From Gadus chalcogrammus (taxonomy: Eukaryota; Chordata; Actinopteri; Gadiformes; Gadidae): a stretch of 64,000 bases of DNA. Positions 18,604 through 32,339 of the stretch are shown piece by piece. The stretch's first letter is position 1; every line of letters starts with the position of its first letter. The notes under the pieces were generated by a model, which searched no databases, was not told the DNA's origin, and worked only from the letters and a program-made list of their open reading frames with translations. Both the position numbers and the translations under genes were made by a program. The stretch is taken from assembly GCF_026213295.1 (NCBI RefSeq), contig NC_079422.1:19675325-19739324 (forward strand), read 5' to 3'.

Positions 18604-21600
18604 CTACATGCTCGCCGGGAGCTTCTGCGTCCTGTTCTTGGTGGCGATTCCCGTCCTCTGGAACTCCAGCTTCTCCTTGATGTACTCCTGCTTACACTCC
18701 TCATAGAAGACTGGATCTCTGTAGCTGTCGGGCGTACATACAAACTCAAAATTATGTATTATTCTTTCTATAACGGTAACAAAAACAGCAAGATGGTGGC
18801 TTGGAGTGGGCGTTGCACAATGTACACATATTATCTAAAACAAGCTTGCAAAACACTCACTAGACTGTCAGGCATTCCTTCAGGGCTGCGTTCTGCTCCC
18901 TGCATTTGAGCACCATCAGGAAGCCAGAGTCCTTGCAGCAGACGTTAAAGGCTGTAGGGGAGGAGGAGGGGGGGGTTTAGACAGCCATACCAAGACTGCA
19001 AACGGTTTGACTATGTTCATCATCGGCTCTGCAAAAATGCAAAGGCTAACAAATCATGAACAATTCCTCTCCGATGCTGTATATAGCACCTGCTTGTACA
19101 TCTGGTCCACACTACAGAACGACACAAACCAAACTAAAATATGGGTTATGAATGATGATGTGTATATTTACCCCCAGACATATAGAAAACGTTTTTCTTT
19201 TATATTTATGAGATACTGCCGACATACCAAAAAAAACTGCTAATGCCGCACTCTTCATTTTTGTAGTCCAATGTTGATCGTATCCCTTGATTGTTCCAAG
19301 CTGAAGAACCTGCTAAATAACATTCTGACCCTTGCCAAGAACAAACTGCATTACTTTTCTACACCACATCACATACCTCAGGGAGGTAAGAGTGGTCGCC
19401 TCTAACATGACGTTTATTAATTCCCAAAGCGCGGTCGTGGTGTCCCTGACCCAAGCAGGTCGCAGGGGACAGTAGACACAAGCCTGGTGTTGAATGCTTT
19501 CAGTCGTTACCCTCTTAGCCAGCGTTCTCTGAAAGACTTTGAATTAACCATGACCCACTACCCGCCCCCCCCCCCCCCCCCGCCCCCCAATCTCCGTCAA
19601 CAAACCCCCACCGAACCCCTCAAAGGAGCGTGTGCAAACCGCCACCCAACCGCCGTAATAATTACCTTTATTATCACCGTGGTTAATGCACACACACAGG
19701 AACGTGTGCACACGCGCACACACAAATCGTCAGGATGCGGACATTAACAAAAACCCATTTGGAGAGGCAGAGCAGTGAGACTAATCTAATCAACAAACAC
19801 TTCAAGTCTCAGGGCACCGCTAGTAGCTGCACAGGGCAGGACTCTCGTCTCTGGACACACACACACACACACACACAGACACACACACACACACACACAC
19901 ACTTAATTTAATCAGTTCACTCTTATCGCCCATAAAGGACACTATGATGTTATATTTCAGGATGAAAGGACGGCTTCGGTACGGTGTCATCTGAGCCTTC
20001 AGGTATTGCCATGTGCACATAAAGGTGCAGCCTGACAGTTTGGGAAGCAGTGGGGGGGGGGCCCACCTGACAGTGTTCTGCTCTGCACGCTACGAGGGAC
20101 AGCCTGTCACAGGTCAGGTTTTATCCAGGCTACCTATTCTAGCCTACATTCAGGGACATGCAAGGAGAGGTAACAGGCCAGGTTTGTGTTGTTTTGTTCT
20201 GGGTTTAAATTTACGTTTTAAATACTAAGGGTTGATCATACATCTGAAATATTTTTACAATTTTGATGACATGTATATATTTATTTATTTTTTATTGGGA
20301 AAATCAACTGATTTTGTCTGACAGAATCTAACAAACAAAGAGGAGCGATATGGGCTGTAGAGGTGAATCATCTAAGATTTCGCCTATAGCGTTGTCAAAC
20401 TTCTGGGTCCAAGATCACTGCCAATGTGGCCAACTCAGAAAAGAGCGCTACCACTACCATAAGGTTTCTGTTAAATCTATAAAAAGATAAATAAACTGTG
20501 CACCAAGACTATCATGATTCTAAAGCACTCCAATCAATCAAATACATGTAACAAGCATGACTTGGCTTCCCTTCAATGGTTTAACACATTCACAGAGGGC
20601 GGCAGTAGCTCAGGAGGTAGAGCGGGTTGGCTGGTAACCTGAAGGTTGTTGGTTCGATCCCCGGCTCCTCCTAGCTGAGTGTCGAGGTGTCCTTGAGCAA
20701 GGCACCTAACCCTGACTGTTAGCTCCCGACGAGCTGGCTGTCGCCTTGCATGGTCGACTCCGCCGTCGGTGCGTGAATGGTGAATGTGAGGCAATATTGT
20801 AAAGCGCTTTGAGTGGCCAATGGTTAGAAAAGCGCTATATAAATGCAGTCCATTTACAGACCTAGTGGTGCGGTACGATAACATGCCTAGTGGGACTTTT
20901 ATTTTGAAAAGCCAATTAAAATGGCCGATTTTGCAGGGTAAACAAATTCATATTTTTGCTATACACAATGAAATACACACCAAAACGTTAACTCCTCAAA
21001 ACAATATGTAAACACACACCTTGGACTTTCTCATGGCAGAGCTCCTTGGCCTTCTCTCTCATCATCTTGGGGATCAGAACATCTGTCTCCACGTGCCTCA
21101 GTTTAGGCTCTGAAAACACAACGTAGAGGACAACTCAGCCTCCTCCACAATCCACGGAGCAGGTGAGATGTTACTAATTCATTAATCCATTCATTTAGTT
21201 GTAGGGCATCCAGCATTTGACTAATAAACACACCGACGGCGGTGTCAACCATGCACGTCGAAAGCCCGGCTCCTCAGGGGCAGTTAGGGTGAGGTGTCTT
21301 GCTGAAGGACACCTCAACACTCAGCTAGGAGCAGCGGGGGATCGAACTAGCAACCTTCCGATTACAAGTCAACACGCTCTGCCTTAAAAATATAAACCAG
21401 CTATTGAGAATCTCATCTCAGGAGGACGAAGCCCAGTCTAACTCCATTGGAGATGGTTACATTACTAATATTACTTGTCTTCTAGTCACACACACCTCAT
21501 GGGGAATATATCATAAAGTTAAGGGACAGATAGGACGCTGTATATATTCCTAATCGGCTATCATCGTCAGGATATCTCTGTCAACATTGAACAGGTCGGG

Positions 21601-21778
21601 TCCATGGTGCATGCCATGTCGGATATGTAACGTGAGGCATCGGTTATTCAATGTTTATGTTCTCCTGCCTCCGTGGAGGATCATCCAACCCACCAGTGTT
21701 AAACCCGCTGTCTATGAGAAAACATAGCAGGCGTTACTTAACACACACGATTACATTACCTGCTTGAACGGCTTCCAT
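18604..21778 (-). CDS. cmc1: COX assembly mitochondrial protein 1 homolog
   Basis: Small intermembrane-space twin CX9C protein that helps cytochrome c oxidase biogenesis by stabilising the early COX1 assembly intermediate. Minus-strand exons: 21778-21760 (ATG GAA GCC GTT CAA GCA G), 21109-21020, 18951-18861 and 18724-18604, all with AG/GT borders and matching phases; total 321 bases, 106 aa, the same length as human CMC1. Both motifs are complete: C-HEKVQAFNV-C and C-REQNAALKE-C, each with nine residues between cysteines. Conserved landmarks: LRHVETDVLIPKMMREKAKE, the CCKDSG turn, DP(V)FYEECK and the C-terminal TQKLPASM. No mitochondrial presequence is expected for this class. Intron 1 (18725-18860), intron between 18951 and 21020 (2.07 kb, with a SINE and two CA arrays) and the first intron (with a SINE fragment) are ordinary. 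It lies tail to tail with azi2, as in human. Confidence 0.95.
19560..19590. repeat. Poly-C tract
   Basis: Almost pure C run with two G interruptions inside the large cmc1 intron. Confidence 0.85.
19855..19902. repeat. (CA)n microsatellite
   Basis: About 23 CA units with one GA interruption, in the large cmc1 intron. Confidence 0.95.
20597..20857 (+). mobile_element. tRNA-derived SINE, near full length
   Basis: The 5' part has a tRNA-like RNA polymerase III promoter: A-box-like TAGCTCAGGAGGTAGAGC and B box GGTTCGATCCC at the usual spacing. The body holds GTCGAGGTGTCCTTGAGCAA, GACGAGCTGGCTGTCGCC and GACTCCGCCGTCGG; the 3' tail reads AAAGCGCTTTGAGTG then AAAAGCGCTATATAAATGCA, typical of fish SINEs that borrow an L2-type LINE tail. 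It lies in the cmc1 intron, sense opposite to the gene. Other copies: 21231-21383, 24261-24425, 51675-51925. Confidence 0.9.
21231..21383 (-). mobile_element. tRNA-derived SINE fragment
   Basis: Reverse-oriented partial copy of the 20597 SINE: complement of the B box (GGGGGATCGAAC), of the GGTGTC/CTTGAG body and of the ACCGACGGCGG block. The 3' LINE-like tail is missing. It lies in the first cmc1 intron, 120 bp from the exon at 21109. Confidence 0.8.
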
Positions 21779-22494
21779 TGAGTATCGTTTTCTGTTTGCA
21801 GGTGTAGTCTGAAAGCAGGAGATGACAGAAAGCAATGTGACGACCGAAAATGACCTCCAAGACACGCGAAACACTTCCGCTACCGGAAGAAGAACGGTAA
21901 TAAAACTACAACTCCCAGGTTCACCGCTGAGAGAGGCAGACTGTCACTCAAAAGCCTTTTGTAACCTGGTTGTTGTTTTCTTGATTGCTCATCCTCTGTG
22001 CAATTAATTTTTTGTTGATAAATCCTGCCTACAATCTTTTATACATATATATACATATATATATAAAATCTATAAAAAATTGGCATATATATATAATGTA
22101 TATATTTATAATGCATATATATATATATAAAATATGTATTTATACATTTCGTTGAAGAAATGCATATATGAAGACAAAACATATTTGAACCACACGGTTG
22201 TATGTCGAAAGACCATTGCACAGGCTCACTACACTTGGTTGCAAGACAAGCTTCTTTCACATATCAAGAGAAGCTACATCCATGCTACTATATTGATGTA
22301 GAATGTTACAGGCCCATAGGTTGTTCATATATTTCTTTAGATATAATTGTATTCATTTGTTTTTTTATCTTTCCAAAAAATAAGTTTGCTATATACTGCT
22401 GTTTTCCTTTAAATATAATCATATTATTATGCTTGTTTTTTATTGCTTTTCAACATAAAATGTAAAGCTGTAGTAGTGAATCCCCCCCCCCCAA

Positions 22495-22545
22495 AACACA
22501 CACACACACACACACGCACACGCACACGCACACGCACACACACTC
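22495..22545. repeat. Poly-C plus CA/CG-CA repeat
   Basis: A C run (22482-22492) followed by CA units interspersed with CACG steps. Confidence 0.85.
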
Positions 22546-22951
22546 ACAATGTAAAGCTCCGAGTGCCTTTAAAAATGGTCTGCAAACGCAACATAAACAA
22601 TACTACTAATGATACCATAACATCAATTCAAGAACCTGCTTCTATTCTACAGCCGTCCCACAGAGACGGCGTGAATACGATCCAAACACGGGCCGTGTTC
22701 CCCGGCGCGGACCACCAGGGCCTCTCCACACCGCTGGCACGGGAACACGTTAATAAGGGGAAGCAGGTCGGCAGGTTGGCACGCTGGCCTCTGTATCAGG
22801 AGAAGTGGGCCGTCACCCACCGATCCAATATCAGCGGAGCAGCGGGCGCCCCTCAACCTGGCAGAAGGGAGGTCAGCGAAGTTAAACCCTCTTACAACAC
22901 GCCTCAGTGCCCGGCCCACCACCAGCCACCCAACTGTCCACCGGTGTGGGC

Positions 22952-23231
22952 GTGTGTGTGTGCGCGCGCATGTGTGTGCGAACACACAGGTTTACATATG
23001 AATATACGCACATACATATGCATACCCACCTTTAGTTCTACACATACATACACTAACAAACGCCGGCATACACACACATGCACGCGTACCCACCTACACT
23101 TCTATACATACATGCACACACAAACGTGTACACACATGGCACACACGCTCTCAGACACGTTCACACGCAAATATACTCACACACACACTAACACACCTTT
23201 TATGTACACATACATCCATATATACACACAG

Positions 23232-23310
<79 letters not shown>

Positions 23311-23440
23311 ACACCTTCACGTCTACACATACATACACATACACACTAATACATGTAGATAAACACACACACGCACCTATAGTTGGACACACACACATTA
23401 AAAATGTATGCATACAAACACACACATACCCCTTTTGAGA
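22952..23440. repeat. Long degenerate CA-rich domain
   Basis: About 490 bp of alternating ACA, ATA and ACG words, with a perfect (CA)n core at 23234-23306 (36 units). Recurrent phrases such as ACACATACATACAC and TTCTACACATACATACAC mark internal duplications. Confidence 0.85.
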
Positions 23441-24156
23441 TTTATAAGCGGTCACAAATATTCTCAACTCTCAATATTGATTTTGTATATGCTATTTTAA
23501 TATTACTATAGATTGAGCTAACTCTAGATTTTCATTTGCATATGTTGCATATCAAGAAATGGAAAATGACCAAAAAAACGAATAGAAAATTGGAACTGAA
23601 TCCAACTCATTGTTTGCTTGCGTACATGTTCAAATCCATTTGCTATTATTAGTTACTCCGTCAGATACCTCATTCCAAAAACAACACATCAGTGTACACA
23701 GAAACACGTCATAATGGATATGGATTATGCGTCTCGCTCAAGGATGCATCCAGGTAGCCTGAAGACACCATGTCGATCCTCCCATCCAGCCACGAGCCAA
23801 TCCCGTCCTCCCCCCGCCCCCCTCTCCCTCTCCCATTCGTTCCTCTCACCTGTCCATCTGCCTCCATCGCCGCGACCCCCCCACCGTGTTTCCAGCGTCC
23901 GATCTCTAAGAGGTGGCACTGTGTGGTGGCTGACAGGTGGGGTGTTTGGAGGGGCAGGTTTCATCGCGGTTAAGCCCCCTGGCCGCGGGGAGCCCCTTCG
24001 GGGTCGTCGGAGATCTGATAATCCCAACAGCTTGGGGGGAGAGATTACAAACCTACCGGCTGACCTCTGCTGGTGGCCCCCGCTGCTCAGGGCCCTAGCG
24101 CAGGTCATGCCTGGGGAAATCTTGGCCAAGGAATGTTTTTAGTATGCGTCTGTCTG

Positions 24157-24207
24157 CCCCCCCCCCCCCCCCCCCCCACACACACACCACCACCACCACC
24201 ACCACCA
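24157..24207. repeat. Poly-C and (ACC)n tract
   Basis: Twenty-one C followed by CA units and then about six CCA units. Confidence 0.9.
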
Positions 24208-24260
24208 ATAAGGCCTCGTCTCTGGGCCTGTTTACATCGAGCTTGTCGTGTTAGGGGGGT

Positions 24261-24425
24261 CAGTTAAGCCAAGGAGGTAGAACTTGGAACCCGATGGTTA
24301 ATGGTTCGATCCCCGGCTCCTCCTGGCCGAGTATCGAGGTGTCCCTTCGGAAAGACACCGAATCCTGACTGCTCCAGACGAGCTGGCTGTCGCCCTGTGT
24401 GGTTGACTCCGCCGTCGGCGTGGGA
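24261..24425 (+). mobile_element. tRNA-derived SINE, 3'-truncated
   Basis: Shares with the 20597 copy the B-box region GGTTCGATCCCCGGCTCCTC, the GTCGAGGTGTCC body and GACGAGCTGGCTGTCGCC, GACTCCGCCGTCGG. The A-box is degraded and the AAAGCGCTTT tail is missing. Confidence 0.85.
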
Positions 24426-25399
24426 GAGCGTGTCTGAACCAAAGTCGATTCGGATAAAATGCATAAAATGTAATGGAAATGTTGTCATAGTTGGATCGTT
24501 CTCAATGGAACATCAAGCACATGGAAAAGAGTAGACCCTAGCTAGGTATCTGTACATAAATAATGCAAACACTGTGTGTGGATAACTGAGTTCTGCTAAA
24601 GGAAGCCTGGAGGAGGAGTATAGGACGTGTGGTGTGGCACAGCATGCGCAGCATACATGCGTGTAGGATGTATTTGTTAATTAACAGGCTGCTTTTATAA
24701 ATAACAACCGCAGACAGCTTGTCTGTAGCGTTCAGTGGGACTGCGTTCACAAGCACGTGCTACTCTGGGGGAATCAGGGCACCGCTTGACGTCCACTGAC
24801 AGCCTATGGAGTGAGAAAAAGCTTCCTCAGTCTTTGTGTCTAACAATTTATCTTCCCTATGTTTTGGATCTTATTGAAACTCACTACACCATCTTGTTAA
24901 TAATGCAAAACATTACATCGTTCAAAATGTGTACATATCGAAGGGGATATTACACAATAGTCAAATATAAATTAAAATATGCTTCATGAAGAAAGCTTCG
25001 ATTTAATGTTAGGTATGATGATAATTAACACTATTTTAATATTTTAATCCCTCTCGAATACATCAAAAAATATATACCATTTGTTTCGAACTATAAATTT
25101 TACTAAATTGATATTCAAGCGATGCAATACCGCTCCAATACAAAATTAAACGACCATCCTGCCTTATAGTGGCAGCCTCACCAAACCGATACGGGTGGGG
25201 GGGTGGGGGGCTAAAGATGGGCCGGAGGCTCTTGTTGGCGGCGTGTGGCGTGGGCACCACCCTCGCCTCGTGTCAGGATGCATTTCCTCTCAACCAAGTG
25301 AGGGGATCTGCCACTGGGATGCAATCTGCACCCGCTTCTCAGGCAGGCCGAGCCCTTTGACACCACCATTTTTAATTAAAATTACATTAGGACAAATCA

Positions 25400-25545
25400 G
25401 CCGGAAGAGTGGGGTTAGGGAGGGGTGGAGGGTCTGGGGTGAAGGGGGGGGGGGGCAGAGGGGCGGGGGTTGGCTCGAGGGGGAGGTTGGAGGCTGGGGG
25501 TGGATGTGGGAGCGGGGGCATTGGGGTGGGGGTTAGCGTGTGGTG
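25400..25545. repeat. G-rich purine tract
   Basis: About 145 bp dominated by GGG, GGAG and GGTT words, including an 11-G run at 25445. G-quadruplex-prone. Confidence 0.7.
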
Positions 25546-25849
25546 CAAGATTTCTCATTGCAGTTTTCATGATCATGGATCGATGCCGGTGGTGTTGACT
25601 GACTGGTACTGCAGGCAATGCAGTCAGCTTGTGGACCTGGTTTTGATGAAATGAAGGCATTGGCTTGAACAAAGATGCATTATAAAGTTACATCCCTCAG
25701 CGGCAGCAAATTGATGAATAGTAACAATAGATGACATGAAAGTAGTGAAAACAATGAACCGTACAAATAATTGTGGTTGCAGTAGAGATGGCTCTTGTAC
25801 TGCTGCAGCCCATTATATTTTCTCGTACATATTGTCGATATATATTTTA

Positions 25850-26400
25850 AAAAAAAAGCTCTGTTGAAGATAATTGTCTAGGCCCATCTACGCGATGGCC
25901 ATGCAGAAGAACAAGGCAGGCTTCAATGGCACATTGGTGCAGGAAGAGACCAGATGTTAATGTAACTCCCCGCTCCTCGCCAGAGAGACTGATGGAGCAT
26001 CGCACAAAGGCCCCATTGGCTCTTACCTGAGGGGCCCTTGTCAAAATAATAATGAGCTTTATGAAAGTACACAGGGGGGGAAGTGTAAGAAAGCCCCACC
26101 CAAAGAATGGTTGGACTGGAAAAGAAATTACTTTTCCCCTTCCTCTTGTGCCTTTTATTAACCCTGTCCCTCCTTCTTTTTCAAGAGATGAGACTGCAAA
26201 AACCAGGGATGAGGCTCTGCCTTCTTCATGAGGCATCCCGGGGTTTTGACTCCAGACGGGGAATAAGGGAAACAGAAAAACCCAATGAGCAGGACCATTC
26301 ATCCATCTGTGTGTTCTCTCCATTCATTAATGGCAGAGGCCATTCTTCCCAAGTCTCCAGAGTCTTCACTCATCACTCGCCGGAGTGGGATAAAGAGATG
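25850..26400. promoter_or_regulatory. Unique non-coding block, enhancer-like
   Basis: About 550 bp of balanced composition without repeats inside the desert, e.g. TTGTCAAAATAATAATGAGC and CATTGGCTCTTACCTGAGGG. It has no convincing coding frame. It looks like a conserved non-coding element, but conservation cannot be tested here. Confidence 0.3.
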
Positions 26401-26409
26401 AAGAAGAGG

Positions 26410-26539
<130 letters not shown>

Positions 26540-27779
26540 CGAGGATGGAATTAAAAACAGAAATCCGAACAGAAGTTCAGGTATAACATCGACGAGCACC
26601 TACAGAACATCCTGTCTTACTAAAATCTTCTAAAATTGTTTTTCTCCCACTCCCTCCCTTTCTAACTCCTTTCTTCGGGTGAGCCGTATAACCTACTCCC
26701 GCCCCACTCCTTTCATGACGCCGTTGTCCACGACTCGACGGACTGCCTGAATGCAGGCAATTATAAAAAGAAAAGTTTGTACCTGTTGGAAGAAGGACAA
26801 AAAAAACAAGAAACATCTTGTTGGCTTGGCTTGTTAATGCCAACAAAAGCAGCGGCAGCAGCAGCAGCCGTAGTGGACGGCCAAGGGACACTCTAGGCTG
26901 TATGGGTAAGGCTTTGAACAGTGTCCCGTAATCAGGATGCAGTGGTGAGAGGCCCACTGAATGCACAGGGAGGCAGAGAGAGGCAGATAGGCATAGAGAA
27001 TGGGGAGTGGGTGAGGAGGGGGGGTGGTGGTGGTGGAGGGGAATACATCTTTCATCTCTTCATCTATAATTACCCCCAAATGAAGAATAGGCTGTAGAAA
27101 TGGGCCAAGGAGACTTCCCTTCATGACATTTATCAAAAAAAACACACCATCAAGTAAAAAGGCACAAGATCGATCTGGCTTTTAATGGATAAAAAGAGTT
27201 TCAAACCTTTTCTAAGAAGGAAGAGTGTGCTTTAGTGTTATGTATGTGTGTGTGATGGGAGAAGGGGGGGGGTGGGGGTGAGTATTTTTATGTGTCTGTG
27301 TCTGTGTCTACATGTCTATGTGTATGAATGCGATGTACAGACACTGGTAGTATGGTCTGCGTAGTGTGCACCTTCAAAACATAGGCGGCCTTAAATTCAC
27401 AGCTTGGAGACACTATGTATAGGTAGATTAACTCTCACTCAGGTGAGCGGGTTATCATTCCCATTAAGTTACAACTGTTGTTTCCAGGCGTTGGCCTTGA
27501 GTCGTTTCCCCGGCTTCATGAGCCACTGAGGTGTTATGCTTAATGTCTGGTTTAATGTCAAGAGGCAGAGTTCGAGTCGTCCTTTAACACACTGCCCCTT
27601 AGGGGTAGAGAGCATGCCAGCCATCACTACTTGACTGCTGGTTGCACACTGCCCCAAGCATCTACCAAGGCCGCTAAGGTGTATTTGTTCTTGCGGTGCT
27701 CGTAGCAGCATGGCTGTGTCATGCCATGCTGCAAATGGCCTGTAAATGTTTTGACGGTCTCCCTGTCTCAGGGCGTGTA

Positions 27780-28020
27780 ATTGTGTCGTGTGTGTGTGTG
27801 TTGTGTGCATGTGTGCGTGTGTGTGGCTGTGTACGGGTGTACGCGCACGAAGCGTTTAGCAAGGTGCTGTGAGAGGTCAGGATTAGCCTGTTCTTTTATC
27901 TTATCAACGGCCTCTTCTCACCCTGCACTGTGTTACATTAACACACACGCACACACACACACGCAGGCACAGGCACACACTCATGCACACCCGCAACCAC
28001 ACACACACACAAACACATGC
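27780..28020. repeat. Degenerate GT then CA tracts
   Basis: A GT-rich stretch (27785-27850) and a CA-rich stretch (27942-28015), opposite in strand sense and 90 bp apart. Confidence 0.75.
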
Positions 28021-28378
28021 GGGCATAGATTATGTGTGTGATTACGTGTTTATCTCCAGCCCTTTTAATTTGCCTCGGCGACACAAACAGATTATGAATT
28101 GGATAATTTTGTCCGCGTCTCATTTTGTGAGAAGATTCTCGCAGACGAGGTACGAAGGTGCGTGTGACCAATTGACAGTTCTTTTAAGGGATCAGAAGGT
28201 GTGGGCGCGCCGATGATTAATAACACACACAAAAGAGGTGAGGAACACACGTAAGGAAGGATGATGCAAATCGACACACAACAACACACAACAACAACCT
28301 GTCTGATGGCAGCATGTTTATTCAAAGGGATTTTTTGAATGCATTGCTCCTTGAGCCCATATGTTTCTGTCTTCACGT

Positions 28379-28420
<42 letters not shown>

Positions 28421-28720
28421 TGTGTGCGCTACTGCGTCTGTATGTGTTTTTGTGTGTGTTTGTGTGTGTGTCTGTGTGTGTATGTGTGTGTGCGCACGCA
28501 TGTCTGTGTGTGCGTGTGTGGGGTCTGTGTGTTCATGTGTGTGTGTGAGTGTGTGTGTATGTGTGGGTGTGAGTGTGTCTGTGTGTACATGTCTGTGTGT
28601 TTATGTTTGTGCTTGTGTTCTGCGTGTGTGTGTGTGTTTGTGCGGGTATGTGTGTGTGTGTGTGTGTTTATTAGCGTGTGTGTGTGTGTGTGTGTTTGTG
28701 CGGGTGTGTGTGTGTGAGTG
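28379..28720. repeat. Degenerate (GT)n array
   Basis: About 340 bp of GT with C, A and T substitutions, beginning with 20 perfect units. Confidence 0.9.
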
Positions 28721-29409
28721 TGAAAGATGGGTATTGAGGGAGGAGGGGGGGCGGAAGAACACAAGACTCACGCGGGGGAAAGGTGCTAAAATATACAGTG
28801 AGAAAAACAGTGAGAATTTGACAGCAGTGCAGCGAAGAGGCGAGAGGCGCGTTGGAAACGATCAGGGCTGCACACAATACCAATAGGACTCTGTTTCTAT
28901 ATCTAAAGATATGAAATACAACCATTACCAATCTCTTTGTTGTAGAAAATGTCAAGATCAATATAATTAAATTATACTTAATATGGTTAGTAATGTAGAT
29001 TATAGTACGACAATAACTCGTCTATTTTTTTCTAACATGAATTCCGATGCTGATTTAATTTTTCAAATCAACGGCGGATCTATCGACATTTTGAAGATCG
29101 CAACAGTTTTGCATATTATGTTTATTATGTGACTTTGGTTAATTGATTACTAAGTATATAATGAGTACATCACATGCTGTTATGTATCTGCTTTTGCTTA
29201 TGCTTTTTCATTTCAGTCATGTTTGTAAGAAAAGGAAAAAGTATAACGTTTGTATTAAAAATGTTTGCATTCCCTGATTTTTCATTAAATAATAATAAAT
29301 AAATAAAATACCAAATTGACAAAAAAGGTCCCCAGAAATCCATCCCTTAAATAAAAAAAAAGCTTACAAACAAACAAAATGTTGATTTTCAATAATTTGA
29401 ACACTTGAA

Positions 29410-29451
29410 CACATACATTACACAGATACACACACGCACACACAAATACAG

Positions 29452-29515
<64 letters not shown>

Positions 29516-29526
29516 ACACACACACA
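29410..29526. repeat. (CA)n microsatellite
   Basis: CA array with a perfect core of about 28 units. Confidence 0.95.
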
Positions 29527-29529
29527 TCC

Positions 29530-30037
<508 letters not shown>

Positions 30038-30491
30038 TGCTAGGGTGGTGGGGGGGAGATAATTTAATTTAAATTAAACTGGTTTTAAAAAAATTATACT
30101 TATATTTTGATGTTTCTTAATTAAGGTCGAATTTACAGTGGGACATGGCTGTTAATAATAATTATTCATATTCATAAATATATTAGACTTTGATCGCCAA
30201 AACATTGTATACACATATATCCACATATTAATTTTGAAGAATTTCTCATAGTTAAATTTTCTCCCAGAATTTTCAGCAAAACCCATAACTGAAAACAACT
30301 CATAGTATTGAATTACTACAATTTATGACAGACAAAGATAAATGTAAATGATGGAGATTGAAAGCATCAGATATATTGGCACACACTGAAATGTGTTGAC
30401 CTCATGTTGCTCTTTGGTGAACAAAGGTTAGTGTTACACACACATGCAGACACACACATACCCGCAAACACAATCATACACGTAGACACGA

Positions 30492-30492
<1 letters not shown>

Positions 30493-30570
<78 letters not shown>
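30493..30570. repeat. (CA)n microsatellite
   Basis: About 38 CA units. Confidence 0.96.
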
Positions 30571-30573
<3 letters not shown>

Positions 30574-30619
30574 AATCGCACAACCAGATACACACGACAC
30601 ACACACACAAACACACACA

Positions 30620-30960
30620 CCCTCATCACTGATTCAGAAAGGAGCCATTTCCACTGCCAGACTTCTGAGCAAGGCAGATTAATTAACTCTCCTTGGCTTA
30701 TACCTCTGAACCAAGAGCTTACAAATTACCTTAGGGGGGGAAGTGATTAGAAACATGGAAAACAATAAATCTATCAATGGGTCTAATGAAGCCAGTGTGT
30801 CCTCAGAAATTCCATTGTGATTATCAGTCATCTGTGGAATAACAATGGGTAGGGAGGGCGGCCTGGCTGGTAAATTGTTAATCATGAGGTGATACTGCAG
30901 TCAGCAGATTGTCTGTGGCAGCACCAGTCCCGGTGACTTGTCGTCTGTAGCGCGAGAAGG
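30620..30960. promoter_or_regulatory. Unique non-coding block, enhancer-like
   Basis: About 340 bp without repeats, with cores such as GATTAATTAAC, CAATAAATC, TCTAATGAAGC, GTGATTATCAG and TTGTTAATCATGAGG. No coding frame. Character like the block at 29530. Confidence 0.35.
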
Positions 30961-31488
30961 AAGAAGTGGTGGAAGTGCGGGAAATATGGCTTCCACCTCG
31001 CTTGAGAAGGGCTGTTTTATCAAGCATTGAAATACGCCTTAAAATGTTGTTAGGATAGTGTTTCTTTTTCTTTGTTTGAAAACCGAAAGCATGCGATTTA
31101 CTTGTCTAAAATGCTTTCAACACTGGGAAAAAATACATGTCTGTCTGGTTTAAGGTATTCAGCTTGAGTTCATTACCTCGATCACAACAGTACTTTCAAG
31201 TCGGATGTAAAAGAAAATCACAACAACATGAAGACTAGATTATAAAAAGTGATAGCTTAAGAAAATAGATTTGTCGATGGATCAAACCCTTATCCTAGAA
31301 TATAATTTTTTATGATTGCTTTTTCAACAAAGTATGACATTTAATTTAAAAGTGTAATGTATGAATTGGTTTTAATAGTATGGGGAAGTTATACTATAAT
31401 GTTTACTCCTTGTATATAATTCCAATCTCAAAACCAGTTTAAAAAGCCACCCTAACCTTAAATCCGAGGGGAAAGAAACTTTTCTCGT

Positions 31489-31520
31489 TAATCTTTTCTC
31501 GTTTAACCGAGAAAAGATTA
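31489..31520. repeat. Perfect 13-bp inverted repeat
   Basis: TAATCTTTTCTCG at 31489-31501 and its exact complement at 31508-31520 with a 6-base spacer. A direct echo of the left arm (ACTTTTCTCGTTA) precedes it. Confidence 0.85.
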
Positions 31521-31579
31521 AAATCAGAAACAGGATCTTGTTAGGCTTGGTTAAGCATTAATATTTTCTCCTTGGTAAG

Positions 31580-31670
31580 TGGGTTGTGTGCCTGTCCCCT
31601 CCCAGCCAAAACGACGTGGGTTCGATCCCTCTCATGTCTGCTACCTGGCATCCTTGAGCAAGATAGACAA
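31580..31670 (+). mobile_element. SINE-like fragment with B box
   Basis: GTGGGTTCGATCCCTC (B-box like) followed by CATCCTTGAGCAAGATAGAC, matching the start and body of the tRNA-derived SINEs elsewhere in the window in a diverged, short form. Confidence 0.5.
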
Positions 31671-32339
31671 CCAGTAACCTCCTCTTAGTGGCATGCATGC
31701 ATCAGAATTCCCTGTGGCTGCTTTGAATGTAAAATAGGTGGTGACACAAACTGGGCAAGTCTTTGAAAGGGGGGTTTAAGTCAATTCTGTTTACCCGGAA
31801 AATACAATCATGCCCTACGGTCAAACGATAAAATAAGTGTAGAATAAAACAAATAAATAAAGAACAATCTACAATTAAAACAGTTTTCATGGTGAAGTGG
31901 GACTGCCGTCTCTGGCAGTCAGGAACCCATAACGTTTCAGATTGGGTGTTGATTGGGTGATAATGAGGGGGTGGTCCTAACCACCTAGGCTTTCACCCCC
32001 ACCTCGACTCTGGTGTCAGTTATGTGGGGTTCACTCCCATTAGTCTAGCCTGTAGAGCTACACGGATAATTAGGTTGCAGTGTTTGCTGTGGGTTTTGTT
32101 TTACAATGATGGCTTGCTTGCTGCCAGCAAACTTGAGGCTGCCTTAAGAGGACAAAACCCTTTGCTGTTGTGTTGTGACTTTTAAGGACAAGATAAGGTT
32201 GTACTTTATCTGCATGGATCGCATGAAACATTAGGGTGTCAGAGCAGACAGTACAGCACATAGTAGAGCAAAAGATATTTCAAAAAGAGGAGATTTCGGG
32301 GGGGAATGAGAAACAAATGTTGTATGTGCTGCCCTGGCA

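Noticed and set aside
20597..20857. A tRNA gene from the A and B boxes
   Set aside because: The sequence does not close into a full cloverleaf and continues into a SINE body with an L2-like tail; several truncated copies exist in the window.
22443..23438. A 331-codon frame full of Thr-His
   Set aside because: It is a reading of CA repeats (ACACAC gives Thr-His) with no domain outside them. The same applies to all His-Thr or Cys-Val frames over other arrays.
23618..24142. A 174-codon frame in the desert
   Set aside because: No recognisable domain, low-complexity Ser/Pro composition, and no splice or promoter context.
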